From the IMG/VR virus record IMGVR_UViG_3300009164_000073, positions 1-62,930 of that record: DNA of 62,930 nucleotides. One strand, given 5' to 3'. The DNA comes from a virus. Made by a program: the position numbers and the translations under genes. The notes under the pieces are model-generated. The model was not told where the DNA came from, searched no databases, and was given only the letters and a program-made list of their open reading frames with translations. Each line of letters starts with the position of its first letter. Positions within the stretch are counted from its first letter, which is position 1. Of the stretch, positions 38,684 to 48,827 are shown piece by piece.

Positions 38684-38711
38684 TACTTACCTACGGGTAA
38701 CGTAGTACTAG
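38680..38711. repeat. Inverted repeat at convergent gene junction
   Basis: CTAGTACT (38680-38687) and AGTACTAG (38704-38711) flank a TACC/GGTA inner stem. It begins on the shared stop codons of iscA and the minus gene. Could end transcripts from both sides, but there is no T-run. Confidence 0.45.
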
Positions 38712-38967
38712 CTGGCATATCCCAAATTTGTTTACGTTCGACGCCTTTGCGTTGTGCAAATCTCTTATGATCACAATTCGAACAGCAATGGAAATAGTTA
38801 TTGCTCAATCTCTTTCTCGCAATTTTCTTTAGATCACGATGAAACATCTCATCACAATTGTCACAACGAAACTCAGCAACTGTTTTGAGTTTTGAATAAC
38901 AATGCTCTTTACCTAGCTTGCTGACCCTTATATATTCGGTTATCTGTTGTCGTGTACGAAGGAACAT
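38680..38967 (-). CDS. Small zinc-finger-like protein (95 aa)
   Basis: Two Cys pairs, FRCDNCDEMFHRDLKK and HCCSNCDHK, about 25 residues apart, typical of a four-Cys zinc site; basic overall, so nucleic-acid binding is possible. It resembles small zinc-finger proteins seen near endonuclease-type genes in marine phages, but no nuclease motif is visible. A TGTAAATA box lies four bases before the ATG (leaderless). Confidence 0.65.
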   Translation of the reverse strand: MFLRTRQQITEYIRVSKLGKEHCYSKLKTVAEFRCDNCDEMFHRDLKKIARKRLSNNYFHCCSNCDHKRFAQRKGVERKQIWDMPASTTLPVGKY

Positions 38968-38971
38968 ATTG

Positions 38972-38979
38972 TATTTACA
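38972..38979 (-). promoter_or_regulatory. Late promoter box TGTAAATA (minus strand)
   Basis: Four bases (CAAT) upstream of the ATG at 38967. Divergent from the fibre promoter at 39000. Confidence 0.6.
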
Positions 38980-38999
38980 TTAGGCTTTTAAAAATTTGG

Positions 39000-39007
39000 G
39001 CTAAATA
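39000..39007 (+). promoter_or_regulatory. Late promoter box GCTAAATA
   Basis: 32 bases before the ATG at 39039, with a GGGATGAG region as ribosome site. Heads the giant fibre operon. Confidence 0.7.
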
Positions 39008-39038
39008 CTCCAGTAAGCATTAAATCTTGGGATGAGCT

Positions 39039-42000
39039 ATGGCAAGAAAAATAATTGATATTGGTACAGTTGGTAATGACGGTACAGGCGATAGTATTCG
39101 CGATTCGTTTAATAAAGTTAACGACAACTTCTTAGAACTATACAGTTCCTTAGGATTAGGTGATAGACTTAAATTCACAGGACTTTCAGATGTTCCGACA
39201 TCTTATATAGGACAAGAAGGCGCAGTACTTACAGTTAATCAAACTACAACCGGACTTAAATTTAAACAAATTACCCCTGGTGTAGGTATAACGATTGATA
39301 CAACTACTAACGCTAATGAGATCAAGCTCAACGCAGTATTCTCACGTATCTCGGCAGACAAATCACCGCAACTAGGCGGAGATCTTAGCGCCACAAGTGG
39401 CGGTATTAATTATCGAATTAAAGATCTTTCAACACCGATTTTTGTTAATGAAGCGGCAAACAAAGGCTACGTTGACACTAAAATATCTAGAGCAGGGGTA
39501 TACACTATAGATCCTGCTACAAATACTACCAATTCCGCAGCAGGACGTATGACTGGGCCATTGATCCTAAGTCGAAACCCAGAACCAGAAGATGACACAG
39601 TCTATGACGGATTAATTGCTGCTACTAAATCATATGTTGATAATGCAGCGTTTGGATCGATCGCTAACTTATACGTTGCTACGTCAGGACAGGATGCTCG
39701 AGTTGGAGTATCCGACGAACTTCAAGGTCGTGCGTTAGCCTACGCTTATCGCACGGTTGAAGCAGCACTAAGACGTGCTGAAGAATTAATGTTAGAGTCC
39801 CGAGTTGAAATCGGCCCTTACAAAAAGACACTGACTTACAGTAACGGAGCTGGTGTCTGTACACTAAGCAACATTGGAGTATCTAACGAGTCAGGCACAG
39901 GATTTTCTGCTGCTGCGTTAATGAGTGTAGACGTTGCTATATTAAGTTCTCCCGGTGCTAACTATCAAGTAAACGATATCATAACTATTTCCGGTGGAAC
40001 TGTTGCAACCAGCGGACAACGAGCAACCATTAAAGTATTGAGCACTACTGCAAGTCCTGGTGCTATTGTTACATTTTCTATTATTTCAACCGGTGTATAC
40101 TCAGCTGTTCCGGGCAACCTAGCAATATCAACTACCAGCAACAGCGCCTTTGGATCTGGTGCAAAGTTTGATCTGACCTATAAAGTCAACAATATAAAGA
40201 TCAATAACCCAGGTACGGGATACGGATTGGTATCTGTTCGAATTACCGGCGGTGGCGGAAGTGGTGCGTTTGGTGTTGCCAACGTTGTCGGTGGAACAAT
40301 TAACAGTGTTAGTATTACCGATCCAGGTACTGGATTTACCAGTGTTCCAACAGTGGTTGCCAACCTTCCAACATTCGCTATCTACACAGCAGGTTTAAAA
40401 ACTGACTTCACCGGTAACTATGCTTCAAACACATTAACTGCGGCAGCGACTAGAGATATTCGTCCAGGCCTGTATCTACGAGGCGAAACATCTGGTGCGT
40501 TAGCGCAGATTCTAACACATACCGGAGACCTTGACGGACAAGGTAACGAACTATTTGACGTTGATATTGTCTACGGTAACTTTGTTATCGGCGAAGCTAT
40601 CTCATACGGTGACATAACTAAAAACAAACAGATTACTGTGTTTATTGAAAGTGGTACATATGAAGAAAACTATCCGTTAAAAGTACCTCAAAACGTTTCG
40701 ATCATCGGGGATGAATTTAGACGTGTTATTATTAGACCAAGACCGGGTTCTAGTTCAAGTCCGTGGTCATTTCAAAATTTTAGAAGAGATCTAACTGTTG
40801 ACGGTATCACTACTGCATCAACACTTTTCGGTAATCATTACTTAACAAACCCAGCTCAACCAGTCTATCCGATCGTTGTTAACGCAGGAAAGTATAAAGC
40901 GGCTGCTCAATTACTGTATCTTAATAAATTTTTCATCCAAGAAGAACTGATCGGTTGGATTGATTATCAAGTAACAAATCGAATCGAACCATTCGATGGC
41001 GGATACGTTTTTAATTCTGCAAAATGTTCTAGAGACGTAGGACTAATTATCGAAGCAGTATTAGCTGATACAGTTCTAGGAAGCACATACCTTTCTACTG
41101 CTGCCGGTATTTCATACCTACGTTCTTATAGCAGTGTTGTAACTACATCACAGAAAGCACAGACAATCGCTGGTATTAACAAAGCCAGAGATTTAGTACT
41201 AACTACAATCTATGGTTCATCGACTTATGTAAGTTCATCAACTAAGATTACGGCACTGTTTAAAATTGTCACTGATATTATTCAATCGTTATCATATCCA
41301 ACAGCCACATTAACGTATGAAAACCCGTCAAGCATCACTACTGACGGAACTCGCGCTAAAAATATTTTAGTTGCTAACAGATCATTTATAAGAGATGAGG
41401 TAATTGGCTATCTTGCCGACTCTGGTATCGCTGCAGGTATTACCAGCTATGATGCAGTAAAATTTAGTCGCAATATTGGCTATCTTGTTGATGCAGTTGT
41501 ATTCGATCTAACATACAGCAGTACAAGTCAGTCTATTTTGTATGGTCAATCTTTTTACAATGCAGCTGGAGCAATTGCATTTGTATGGGAAAGAAATACA
41601 TTTGCTTCGGCTCTTACACAACTTAAAGTTATTATTCCACAGGTTATATCAAACAGCACTAGCTGGGCAAATAAATCTAGTTCAAACACAACCAGTCAAG
41701 TTATAAATTTAACCGCAGCCTCGAGCAGCGGCGCATCTGCAACAAAACTAAATGCAGCAGTTGACATTATTAAAGATATTGTGGCTAACGGTATTAATGC
41801 ACCATCCTCAATTACTCCAGTACCACCAACTTATACCGATGGCGTTAATGCTCCAGCAAATGCCAATCGACTTACAGTTATCGCTGCTAAGACAACTATA
41901 CAGGCGCAGACGATTGCGTTCCTAAATGCTGAATACAACTCAGGAATATTCAGTTACAATGCTAGATTATGTAAAAGAGATGCTGGACTAATTGTCGATG

Positions 42001-45000
42001 CATTGGTATTTGATCTACGCTATGGTGGATATAATCGTACAATATCTGCGGCGCTGAAGTATTTTCAAAGTGTTAGCGCATTAATCGCAATTACCACACA
42101 GTTAGAACAAACTGTGGCAGCAATGTTAAAAATTGCCAGCTTGGCAAGAAGTGTTATCCAAAATACATCAGCAGCAGTGGCAGGACCGTTCAGTGGTTAC
42201 TATCAAGAAGCAGCGGCCCAAATTATTGATCAGGCCTATATCTATGAAGTAGGAACTCCGGCGATTCTCACTAACTTGATAAATGCTGTTATTGATATCA
42301 TTAGCGGATCTACTGCTTTAAATCTTCCAAAAGACAATAATAAACTAGACGTATTCTTGTGCAACGATGCAGTGATGATTAGAAAGGTCAGCGCACAAGG
42401 CCAAGGTGGCTTTATGATGGTGCTAGATCCGCAAGGTCAGATTCTTGCTAAATCGCCGTACTGTCAGGAATCAGCGTCCTTCATCGGATCCACTGGCCGT
42501 AAACAATTTGCAGGCGGTATGTTCGTTGATGGATTTGCAGGTAACTTAGAATTTAGAATGTCAGCAGCAGCCAGTACTACTAAGATTTCTATTACTGGTC
42601 TAGATCGATTCCCTAATTTGCCAGCTTCGGTTATTGTTACTGATAGTGTATATAGATTAAACTATGTTAGAGATTTTGTATACGGCCCAGCCGGTACATT
42701 TAGTTATGATCAAACAGCATTTTCAACCAACATTGGTAGAATCGTTAATGCGGCATTAGACGATTTAATATTTTCAACAAACTATCGTTCAATTACTGTG
42801 GGGCTATCTTATCTACAGAGTTCTACGATACAGCAACAGCGGGTTCAAACAATAGCAGGTATCAACAAAGCTAAAGAATATGTATTAGCATTGATATCAG
42901 ACCCTACTGAGAAGGCAGCAATTACTGCATCAATTGGTATTGTTACAACTATTATTAATAGCAGTGCCGCAAGCAGTGCTCCGGCGCTAACATATACCAA
43001 TCCTCTTAATACAGCGTCCGGCGTTATCAATGGTGCTAGAGAGTTAATTGCCAACAGAGATTTCTTGATCGATGAAGTTATTTCATATATCAATGCTAAC
43101 CTAAGTCCAGAAGTTGTCTCAGGATATAATGAAGCTACACGACGAATTTCAGTTGGAGTACTTGTCGATGCACTGGCTTTCGACTTGTTCTATGGCGGTA
43201 ATAGTGCGTCTGTGGCTGCTGGTAAGTTATACTACGACGATGCCGGAGTTAGTATTCTTGGACTGCAAACTAGCCTAGTGGTATCAGCAAAAACTCGATT
43301 AAAGAATATCATTGGATTTGTAATCCAAGGTAATACCGGATGGACGAAGAATACCTCGTTAGTACAAAGTACTGCGCAAGGCGCTGGCTCTGCCGGAGCT
43401 GCTACAACCGTTAGTAACCTTATACAGGTTGTTATTGATATCATCAATACTGGTTTGTCTGCTGCACCGTCAGTGGTTAATCCAACTTATGTCAACGGGG
43501 CGAACTATGCATCTTACAGTACCGATAGAGCAACCATTGTTGCTGGTCTAAGTACTGTTCAATCAAACGTTATTAAATTTATAAATTCAACCTATGGTGC
43601 AGGCGGAAGTTCAGCAACTATTGTTTTAGATCCATCAACACCATATATATTTGACGTTGGTCCACAAAACTGTACAATCAGTAATGCAAGTCCGGCAGTT
43701 ATCACAAAAGTAAGTCATAATTTACAAGCTGGCGCTACATTGGTATTTTCGTCAACAGGTACATTACCAAGCGGACTTGTTGCAGGTCAACGATATTATG
43801 TTCTTCTTGATGGGCTAGGTGCAAACTTCTTCCGAGTTACAGACACATTAGGAAGCATTACTCCAGTAGCAACTACATCGGCAGGATCAGGTACACACAT
43901 TTACGATCGTATCTATGAAATCTTGATGCCTGGTAACAGATCTATGTTGTCAAACGACTTTACACAGATCGCAGACTTAGGCTATGGAGTTATTGCAACC
44001 AACGGAGGTTTAACAGAAGCAGTATCGATGTTTACATACTACTGTCAGATCAGTTACTACTCGATCAATGGTGGTCAGATTCGAAGCATCGCTGGATCAT
44101 CAGCACACGGTAGATTCGCCCTAGTCGCTGAAGGCAGCGATCCATTAGAAGTTCCAACGCCAACTGATCTATATTATAACCTATCACAAGCAGTTAGCTG
44201 TTACTACCCAACCGGTAATTATTCAAACTCTGTACAAGGCGTAGTTATCTATATTAACAATTACAGCTATGTTCCGTTGCCTAACTCAGAACTTGAAGTT
44301 GATCACGGAAACGGTATCTTATATCGATATCCTGTAAACTCTGCATATATTGGCAGCGACTTGCCTGCAGGTGTTGCTCGACTAACACTCGGTTCATCAA
44401 CTGGTGCTACTGGATTATCGGGACTGTATGCATCAGTTCCAGACGGTACAATTATGACTGTAAGACAAAGTCAGTCATTGATGTTGTCTGGCAATTTAGC
44501 TGGTGTAACCGTTAGACCATCAACTGGTTTAGTGTTTACAGAATCATCAACAAACGTATATCGTGTATTACAATTTACAGATTATACAGATCCATTGGGT
44601 CCATTTACCTGTACAATAAGCACAGCCACTCCTGCAGTTATTACTAAAGCCGATCACGGTCTACTGGTAAATTATCCGGTCGTGTTTTCAACGTCAGGTG
44701 CATTGCCTGCAGGAATTACAGCTGGCCAAACCTATTATGTTCTAGGAACTAATTTAACTCAAAATACATTTACAATATCAACATTGAAAGGTGGTGGAGC
44801 TGTTGCTACAACTGCTAACGGGTCTGGCGTACACAAATACACTCCAACAGGTATTACAACTACCCTGTTGAGAGAAAACTATAGCTATATCTATCTAACA
44901 GTATATCAACCGAACGATTACTCTGCAATAGCAACTACTGCTACTGCTACTGCTACAACAACTGCGTCGATGACTGGTTCAAGTATCAGCGGCACTACAT

Positions 45001-48000
45001 TAACCGTAGGCACACTAGCATCCGGCACAATCGTATCAGGTATGGTATTAACTGGTGGAAGTATTGTCGCCGGAACATATATTGTTTCTAATATTCCAGG
45101 TGTTATAACTGGTACAACGACTTATATTTCATTAAGTGGTACTAGCGTTACTGCTGCCGCAACATACACCGCAGTATCACAATTATCAACTAGTGGCTCG
45201 GGTACCGGTGCAACATTCACTATTGTTAAAACTGGTGCTGGAACATCTTATAACGGTGTCACAACTGTTACCGTAGTAAATGGTGGCACTGGATATACTG
45301 TTGGCGATACTATTACAATCAGTGGTGCAGTACTAGGCGGAGTTGTAACAACCAACAACTTCACATTTACACTAGCGACTAGTGTAAACAGTACAACATA
45401 CTGGACTGTGAGTGCAAGTCAAACACAGACCTCAACTACTATCACTGGTACAAGTAATCAATTTACAGTAGGTGCTTCGACCGGAGCTGTGGTCAACCAA
45501 CCAATTAAGTTTGGTATTAGCACACAGGCTTCTGTTTCAGATGGGCCAACAGCATATATTACCGTGGGTACTACTGACGGAATGATCCTCAATATGCCTT
45601 TAGTATTCACAGTTACCAGTGGATCGGCATTTGGCGGATTGGTTAGTGGAACAACTTACTATGTTAAATCAATTATCAGTGGAACACAACTCACACTGAG
45701 TGCATCATCGGGTGGTACCACACTGTCAGTAACTTCAGGATCGGGCTCAATGAATGTTGTTACTGGTGGAACTATTCCAGGTGGAGTATCTGCTGGCACC
45801 CAATATTATATTTCTGCAATCCCTAGTTCGACCACTGTATCGATTAGCCCATATCAGCGTGTTGATTCAACAACTACAGCAACCACAGTAACCTCGGCAA
45901 CATTGCCAGGTTGTACAATCGTTGGCACAACACTTACAGTTGGTAGTGGTGTAACTGGTACTATCACAGCAGGTATGCTATTATCTGGTGGTACTGTTAC
46001 TGCCGGTACATATATTATTTCTAATATCAGTGGGGTCAGTGATGGCAGTACTTGGTTGATCAGCACAAGCCAAACAGTGTCATCACCGACAAGCATTACT
46101 GCTACAGGCTATAATGTTAACATTGGTAGCACTACTGGAATACAAAGAGGTCAACCGATCTCAATTACAGGTACTACGTTTGGCAACATTGTAAGTGGAA
46201 CTGAATACTACATCGCTGCTATTTCGTCATCATCAACTGTGGTCTTAAGTTCAACCGCAGCAATGACTGCCGTGTTTGTTGTTACCGCAGCGACCGGTAC
46301 TGCATCAACAGTTGCTAAATTTAAGCAGTATGCAGTTTCAACAACTTCAGGATCTATATCAACTGTTATCAGCGGCGGAATTACTGCGACTGTAACTGCT
46401 AATAGTGGTACTGGAGTATTCACTACTCCCTACGCACACGGATTTGTAGCAGGTGATGTTATTAAAGTTAGTTCGTCAGGAACACTGGCAACTGGCCTAG
46501 TTACCAATGCACATTACTTTGTTCTAGCTGCTGGATTAACTACAACATCATTTACTCTATCACTATCTCCAGGTGGTACTGCTATATTGACATCAGGTAC
46601 TCCTACCGGAACAATGTATGTTGGAAAAGTACAAGGACGTGCTGGTGATAACTATGTTGCCGTAGTTGCACTAGGGCCATACGACAGAGCGAGAGCAGTT
46701 GGATCAGTATTCAACTTCAAAGGTGTTGATTATATTATCACTCGTTACGATCCAGAAACTGTAACTAACACAGCGTTCGGTCGTGTCTATGTCGAAAGAA
46801 TCAATCTCACAACTGGCGTACAAACTGCTACAGGTTTTGCAGACAGCGTGGTTTCATATGTATCAGCAGTAACACTAAAAGCTTCTGTGCGCAGAGGCAG
46901 TTCAAATGCCAACGGTACACTAACAATTCGTATTGCGTTGACTCGTGTTACAGGACACGACTTACTAGATATCGGTACTGGATCATATGCAGATACAAAC
47001 TATCCAAACGAAATCTACGGGCCAGCTGTTAATGCTCGTAACCCCGCAGGCGAAACTGTCGAACGATCAGTGGGTCGTGTGTTCTATGTAACCACTGACC
47101 AATACGGTAACTTTAGAGTAGGCCCGTACTTCAGCGTTGATCAAGGTACTGGTAAGGTATCGTTCTCTGCAGCGATTGCGTTGAGTAACTTGGACGGTCT
47201 AGGATTTAAACGTGGTGTTCCGATCAGTGAATTCTCAACAGACTCGTCATTCGCTAATAATGCAACTGACACAGTACCGACACAGAATGCTACACGTATC
47301 TACATTGAACGTAGACTAGGCCTAACACACTCTGGTGCTGCTGTTGATCCTGGACAATTAATTCCAATCAACACTGGTGGTTTCTTAGCATTGAACGGTT
47401 CCTTGAAGATGAAGGGCAATGCAGACTTTAATAATAATAAGATTATTAATTTAACAAACCCAACAGATCCTCAAGATGCAGTTAACCTAAGAAGTTTAAC
47501 ACTGGCTAACATTACTGGTTTTACATTTACTAGCCCGTCAAATAGTCAACTTGCCACATTCAATAGCAGTGGTTTTGTTGTTAACTCATCAATGGCTGGT
47601 GATGCTACAGTAGTCTTAAGTGGAAATACGCTAACACTTACAATATCAGCAGGTGCCATTGTAAACAGCAAGATTAGTGCTTCGGCAGCTATTGACCAAA
47701 GTAAATTGGCAATGACCGCTGCAGGTACGAGAACAAATGCCACAGGTATCACACAGGCAGAAAGAGGACTTGCAAGTTTTGATGATACTCAATTTACAGT
47801 AACCAATGGCTGGGTAACTGTCAAGGATAATGGCCTAACACTACCTAAGATTGCACAGATTTCAGCATACAGTGTGTTAGGTAATAATACCAATAGTACA
47901 GCTAATATAACTGCTGTCGGATATTCATCGGTCGTCGACACTGGCGGTGGTATTAAAAAATCACAGTACGGATCAACTGGTTTCTTGAGAAGAACTAACT

Positions 48001-48827
48001 CATCAGTCAGTGGTGGAACACTCGATACCGATTATTCAATTGTTGAAATGTCGGCAAATGCAGACGCCAGCAAATTAGTTGTTCGTGACAGTAACGGTGA
48101 TTTTGCTGCTAGAGTCATTAGCGTTGATCAAATTAAAGTTGACACTAACTTAGCTATTGATACTTCTACTGCGGCTAGTGGTGGATATGTTAGATTCTAC
48201 GGTTGGAACACAGTCGGTGGTGTGTTAATACAATCCGGATCAACAGCCAGTGATAACAAAACATTGTACTGGAATGACACTCATCAATTCAAGTCCAAAG
48301 ATGGTGCAACTGATGCACCAATTACAGCGTCTTCGATACAGGTAACTGCGATCACAACAGGCGGCAATACTGCAACTGGTACGATAACTGGACGATGGAC
48401 ATTAACTGGAACTTCGCCGAGCGAATCAAGATTACAATCGACATACTCCGCTGACTTAGCCGAGTACTATGAAGGTGACAAAGAGTATGAAGTTGGTACT
48501 GTCTTAGTATTTGGTGGGGATAAAGAAGTCACAGTCGACGGTAAACTTGGCAGTACAAGAGTTGCAGGTGTTGTTTCTAACACAGCGGCCTTTGTGATGT
48601 ATGATGCTTGCCCAGGACTTAAGAACTTAGTAGCCTTGCAAGGTCGTGTACCAGTTAAGGTTGTTGGTAAAATACAAAAAGGAGATCTGCTAGTGACATC
48701 CAAAATTCCAGGTGTTGCTGTATCAGCTGGCGAAGATGCTAAGACCGGTACAGTAATCGGTAAAGCATTAGAAACATATGATTCGGATCATATAGGTACA
48801 ATTGAAGTAGCGGTAGGGAGATCATAA
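39039..48827 (+). CDS. Giant tail-fibre/virion structural protein (3262 aa)
   Basis: The N-terminus (KIIDIGTVGNDGTGDSIRDSFNKVNDNF) recurs in the 50816 protein and is likely a particle-attachment segment. Residues about 600-1540 hold at least five helical repeats of roughly 110-170 residues (patterns like FIxDEVIxY and RDxGxIVDALxFDLxYGG). A long Ser/Thr/Gly-rich region follows (about 1950-2500). The C-terminus from SADLAEYYEGDKEYEVGTV to VALQGRVPVKV matches the fibre end domain I know from T4-type cyanophages. Possibly a host-recognition fibre. Stop overlaps next start (TAATG). Confidence 0.85.
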   Translation: MARKIIDIGTVGNDGTGDSIRDSFNKVNDNFLELYSSLGLGDRLKFTGLSDVPTSYIGQEGAVLTVNQTTTGLKFKQITPGVGITIDTTTNANEIKLNAVFSRISADKSPQLGGDLSATSGGINYRIKDLSTPIFVNEAANKGYVDTKISRAGVYTIDPATNTTNSAAGRMTGPLILSRNPEPEDDTVYDGLIAATKSYVDNAAFGSIANLYVATSGQDARVGVSDELQGRALAYAYRTVEAALRRAEELMLESRVEIGPYKKTLTYSNGAGVCTLSNIGVSNESGTGFSAAALMSVDVAILSSPGANYQVNDIITISGGTVATSGQRATIKVLSTTASPGAIVTFSIISTGVYSAVPGNLAISTTSNSAFGSGAKFDLTYKVNNIKINNPGTGYGLVSVRITGGGGSGAFGVANVVGGTINSVSITDPGTGFTSVPTVVANLPTFAIYTAGLKTDFTGNYASNTLTAAATRDIRPGLYLRGETSGALAQILTHTGDLDGQGNELFDVDIVYGNFVIGEAISYGDITKNKQITVFIESGTYEENYPLKVPQNVSIIGDEFRRVIIRPRPGSSSSPWSFQNFRRDLTVDGITTASTLFGNHYLTNPAQPVYPIVVNAGKYKAAAQLLYLNKFFIQEELIGWIDYQVTNRIEPFDGGYVFNSAKCSRDVGLIIEAVLADTVLGSTYLSTAAGISYLRSYSSVVTTSQKAQTIAGINKARDLVLTTIYGSSTYVSSSTKITALFKIVTDIIQSLSYPTATLTYENPSSITTDGTRAKNILVANRSFIRDEVIGYLADSGIAAGITSYDAVKFSRNIGYLVDAVVFDLTYSSTSQSILYGQSFYNAAGAIAFVWERNTFASALTQLKVIIPQVISNSTSWANKSSSNTTSQVINLTAASSSGASATKLNAAVDIIKDIVANGINAPSSITPVPPTYTDGVNAPANANRLTVIAAKTTIQAQTIAFLNAEYNSGIFSYNARLCKRDAGLIVDALVFDLRYGGYNRTISAALKYFQSVSALIAITTQLEQTVAAMLKIASLARSVIQNTSAAVAGPFSGYYQEAAAQIIDQAYIYEVGTPAILTNLINAVIDIISGSTALNLPKDNNKLDVFLCNDAVMIRKVSAQGQGGFMMVLDPQGQILAKSPYCQESASFIGSTGRKQFAGGMFVDGFAGNLEFRMSAAASTTKISITGLDRFPNLPASVIVTDSVYRLNYVRDFVYGPAGTFSYDQTAFSTNIGRIVNAALDDLIFSTNYRSITVGLSYLQSSTIQQQRVQTIAGINKAKEYVLALISDPTEKAAITASIGIVTTIINSSAASSAPALTYTNPLNTASGVINGARELIANRDFLIDEVISYINANLSPEVVSGYNEATRRISVGVLVDALAFDLFYGGNSASVAAGKLYYDDAGVSILGLQTSLVVSAKTRLKNIIGFVIQGNTGWTKNTSLVQSTAQGAGSAGAATTVSNLIQVVIDIINTGLSAAPSVVNPTYVNGANYASYSTDRATIVAGLSTVQSNVIKFINSTYGAGGSSATIVLDPSTPYIFDVGPQNCTISNASPAVITKVSHNLQAGATLVFSSTGTLPSGLVAGQRYYVLLDGLGANFFRVTDTLGSITPVATTSAGSGTHIYDRIYEILMPGNRSMLSNDFTQIADLGYGVIATNGGLTEAVSMFTYYCQISYYSINGGQIRSIAGSSAHGRFALVAEGSDPLEVPTPTDLYYNLSQAVSCYYPTGNYSNSVQGVVIYINNYSYVPLPNSELEVDHGNGILYRYPVNSAYIGSDLPAGVARLTLGSSTGATGLSGLYASVPDGTIMTVRQSQSLMLSGNLAGVTVRPSTGLVFTESSTNVYRVLQFTDYTDPLGPFTCTISTATPAVITKADHGLLVNYPVVFSTSGALPAGITAGQTYYVLGTNLTQNTFTISTLKGGGAVATTANGSGVHKYTPTGITTTLLRENYSYIYLTVYQPNDYSAIATTATATATTTASMTGSSISGTTLTVGTLASGTIVSGMVLTGGSIVAGTYIVSNIPGVITGTTTYISLSGTSVTAAATYTAVSQLSTSGSGTGATFTIVKTGAGTSYNGVTTVTVVNGGTGYTVGDTITISGAVLGGVVTTNNFTFTLATSVNSTTYWTVSASQTQTSTTITGTSNQFTVGASTGAVVNQPIKFGISTQASVSDGPTAYITVGTTDGMILNMPLVFTVTSGSAFGGLVSGTTYYVKSIISGTQLTLSASSGGTTLSVTSGSGSMNVVTGGTIPGGVSAGTQYYISAIPSSTTVSISPYQRVDSTTTATTVTSATLPGCTIVGTTLTVGSGVTGTITAGMLLSGGTVTAGTYIISNISGVSDGSTWLISTSQTVSSPTSITATGYNVNIGSTTGIQRGQPISITGTTFGNIVSGTEYYIAAISSSSTVVLSSTAAMTAVFVVTAATGTASTVAKFKQYAVSTTSGSISTVISGGITATVTANSGTGVFTTPYAHGFVAGDVIKVSSSGTLATGLVTNAHYFVLAAGLTTTSFTLSLSPGGTAILTSGTPTGTMYVGKVQGRAGDNYVAVVALGPYDRARAVGSVFNFKGVDYIITRYDPETVTNTAFGRVYVERINLTTGVQTATGFADSVVSYVSAVTLKASVRRGSSNANGTLTIRIALTRVTGHDLLDIGTGSYADTNYPNEIYGPAVNARNPAGETVERSVGRVFYVTTDQYGNFRVGPYFSVDQGTGKVSFSAAIALSNLDGLGFKRGVPISEFSTDSSFANNATDTVPTQNATRIYIERRLGLTHSGAAVDPGQLIPINTGGFLALNGSLKMKGNADFNNNKIINLTNPTDPQDAVNLRSLTLANITGFTFTSPSNSQLATFNSSGFVVNSSMAGDATVVLSGNTLTLTISAGAIVNSKISASAAIDQSKLAMTAAGTRTNATGITQAERGLASFDDTQFTVTNGWVTVKDNGLTLPKIAQISAYSVLGNNTNSTANITAVGYSSVVDTGGGIKKSQYGSTGFLRRTNSSVSGGTLDTDYSIVEMSANADASKLVVRDSNGDFAARVISVDQIKVDTNLAIDTSTAASGGYVRFYGWNTVGGVLIQSGSTASDNKTLYWNDTHQFKSKDGATDAPITASSIQVTAITTGGNTATGTITGRWTLTGTSPSESRLQSTYSADLAEYYEGDKEYEVGTVLVFGGDKEVTVDGKLGSTRVAGVVSNTAAFVMYDACPGLKNLVALQGRVPVKVVGKIQKGDLLVTSKIPGVAVSAGEDAKTGTVIGKALETYDSDHIGTIEVAVGRS
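44934..44957 (+). repeat. Short tandem repeat (TGCTAC)n in fibre gene
   Basis: Four in-frame units of ACTGCT/TGCTAC coding alternating Thr-Ala inside the Ser/Thr-rich part of the giant fibre gene. Such tracts can change length by slippage in whole codons. Confidence 0.7.
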
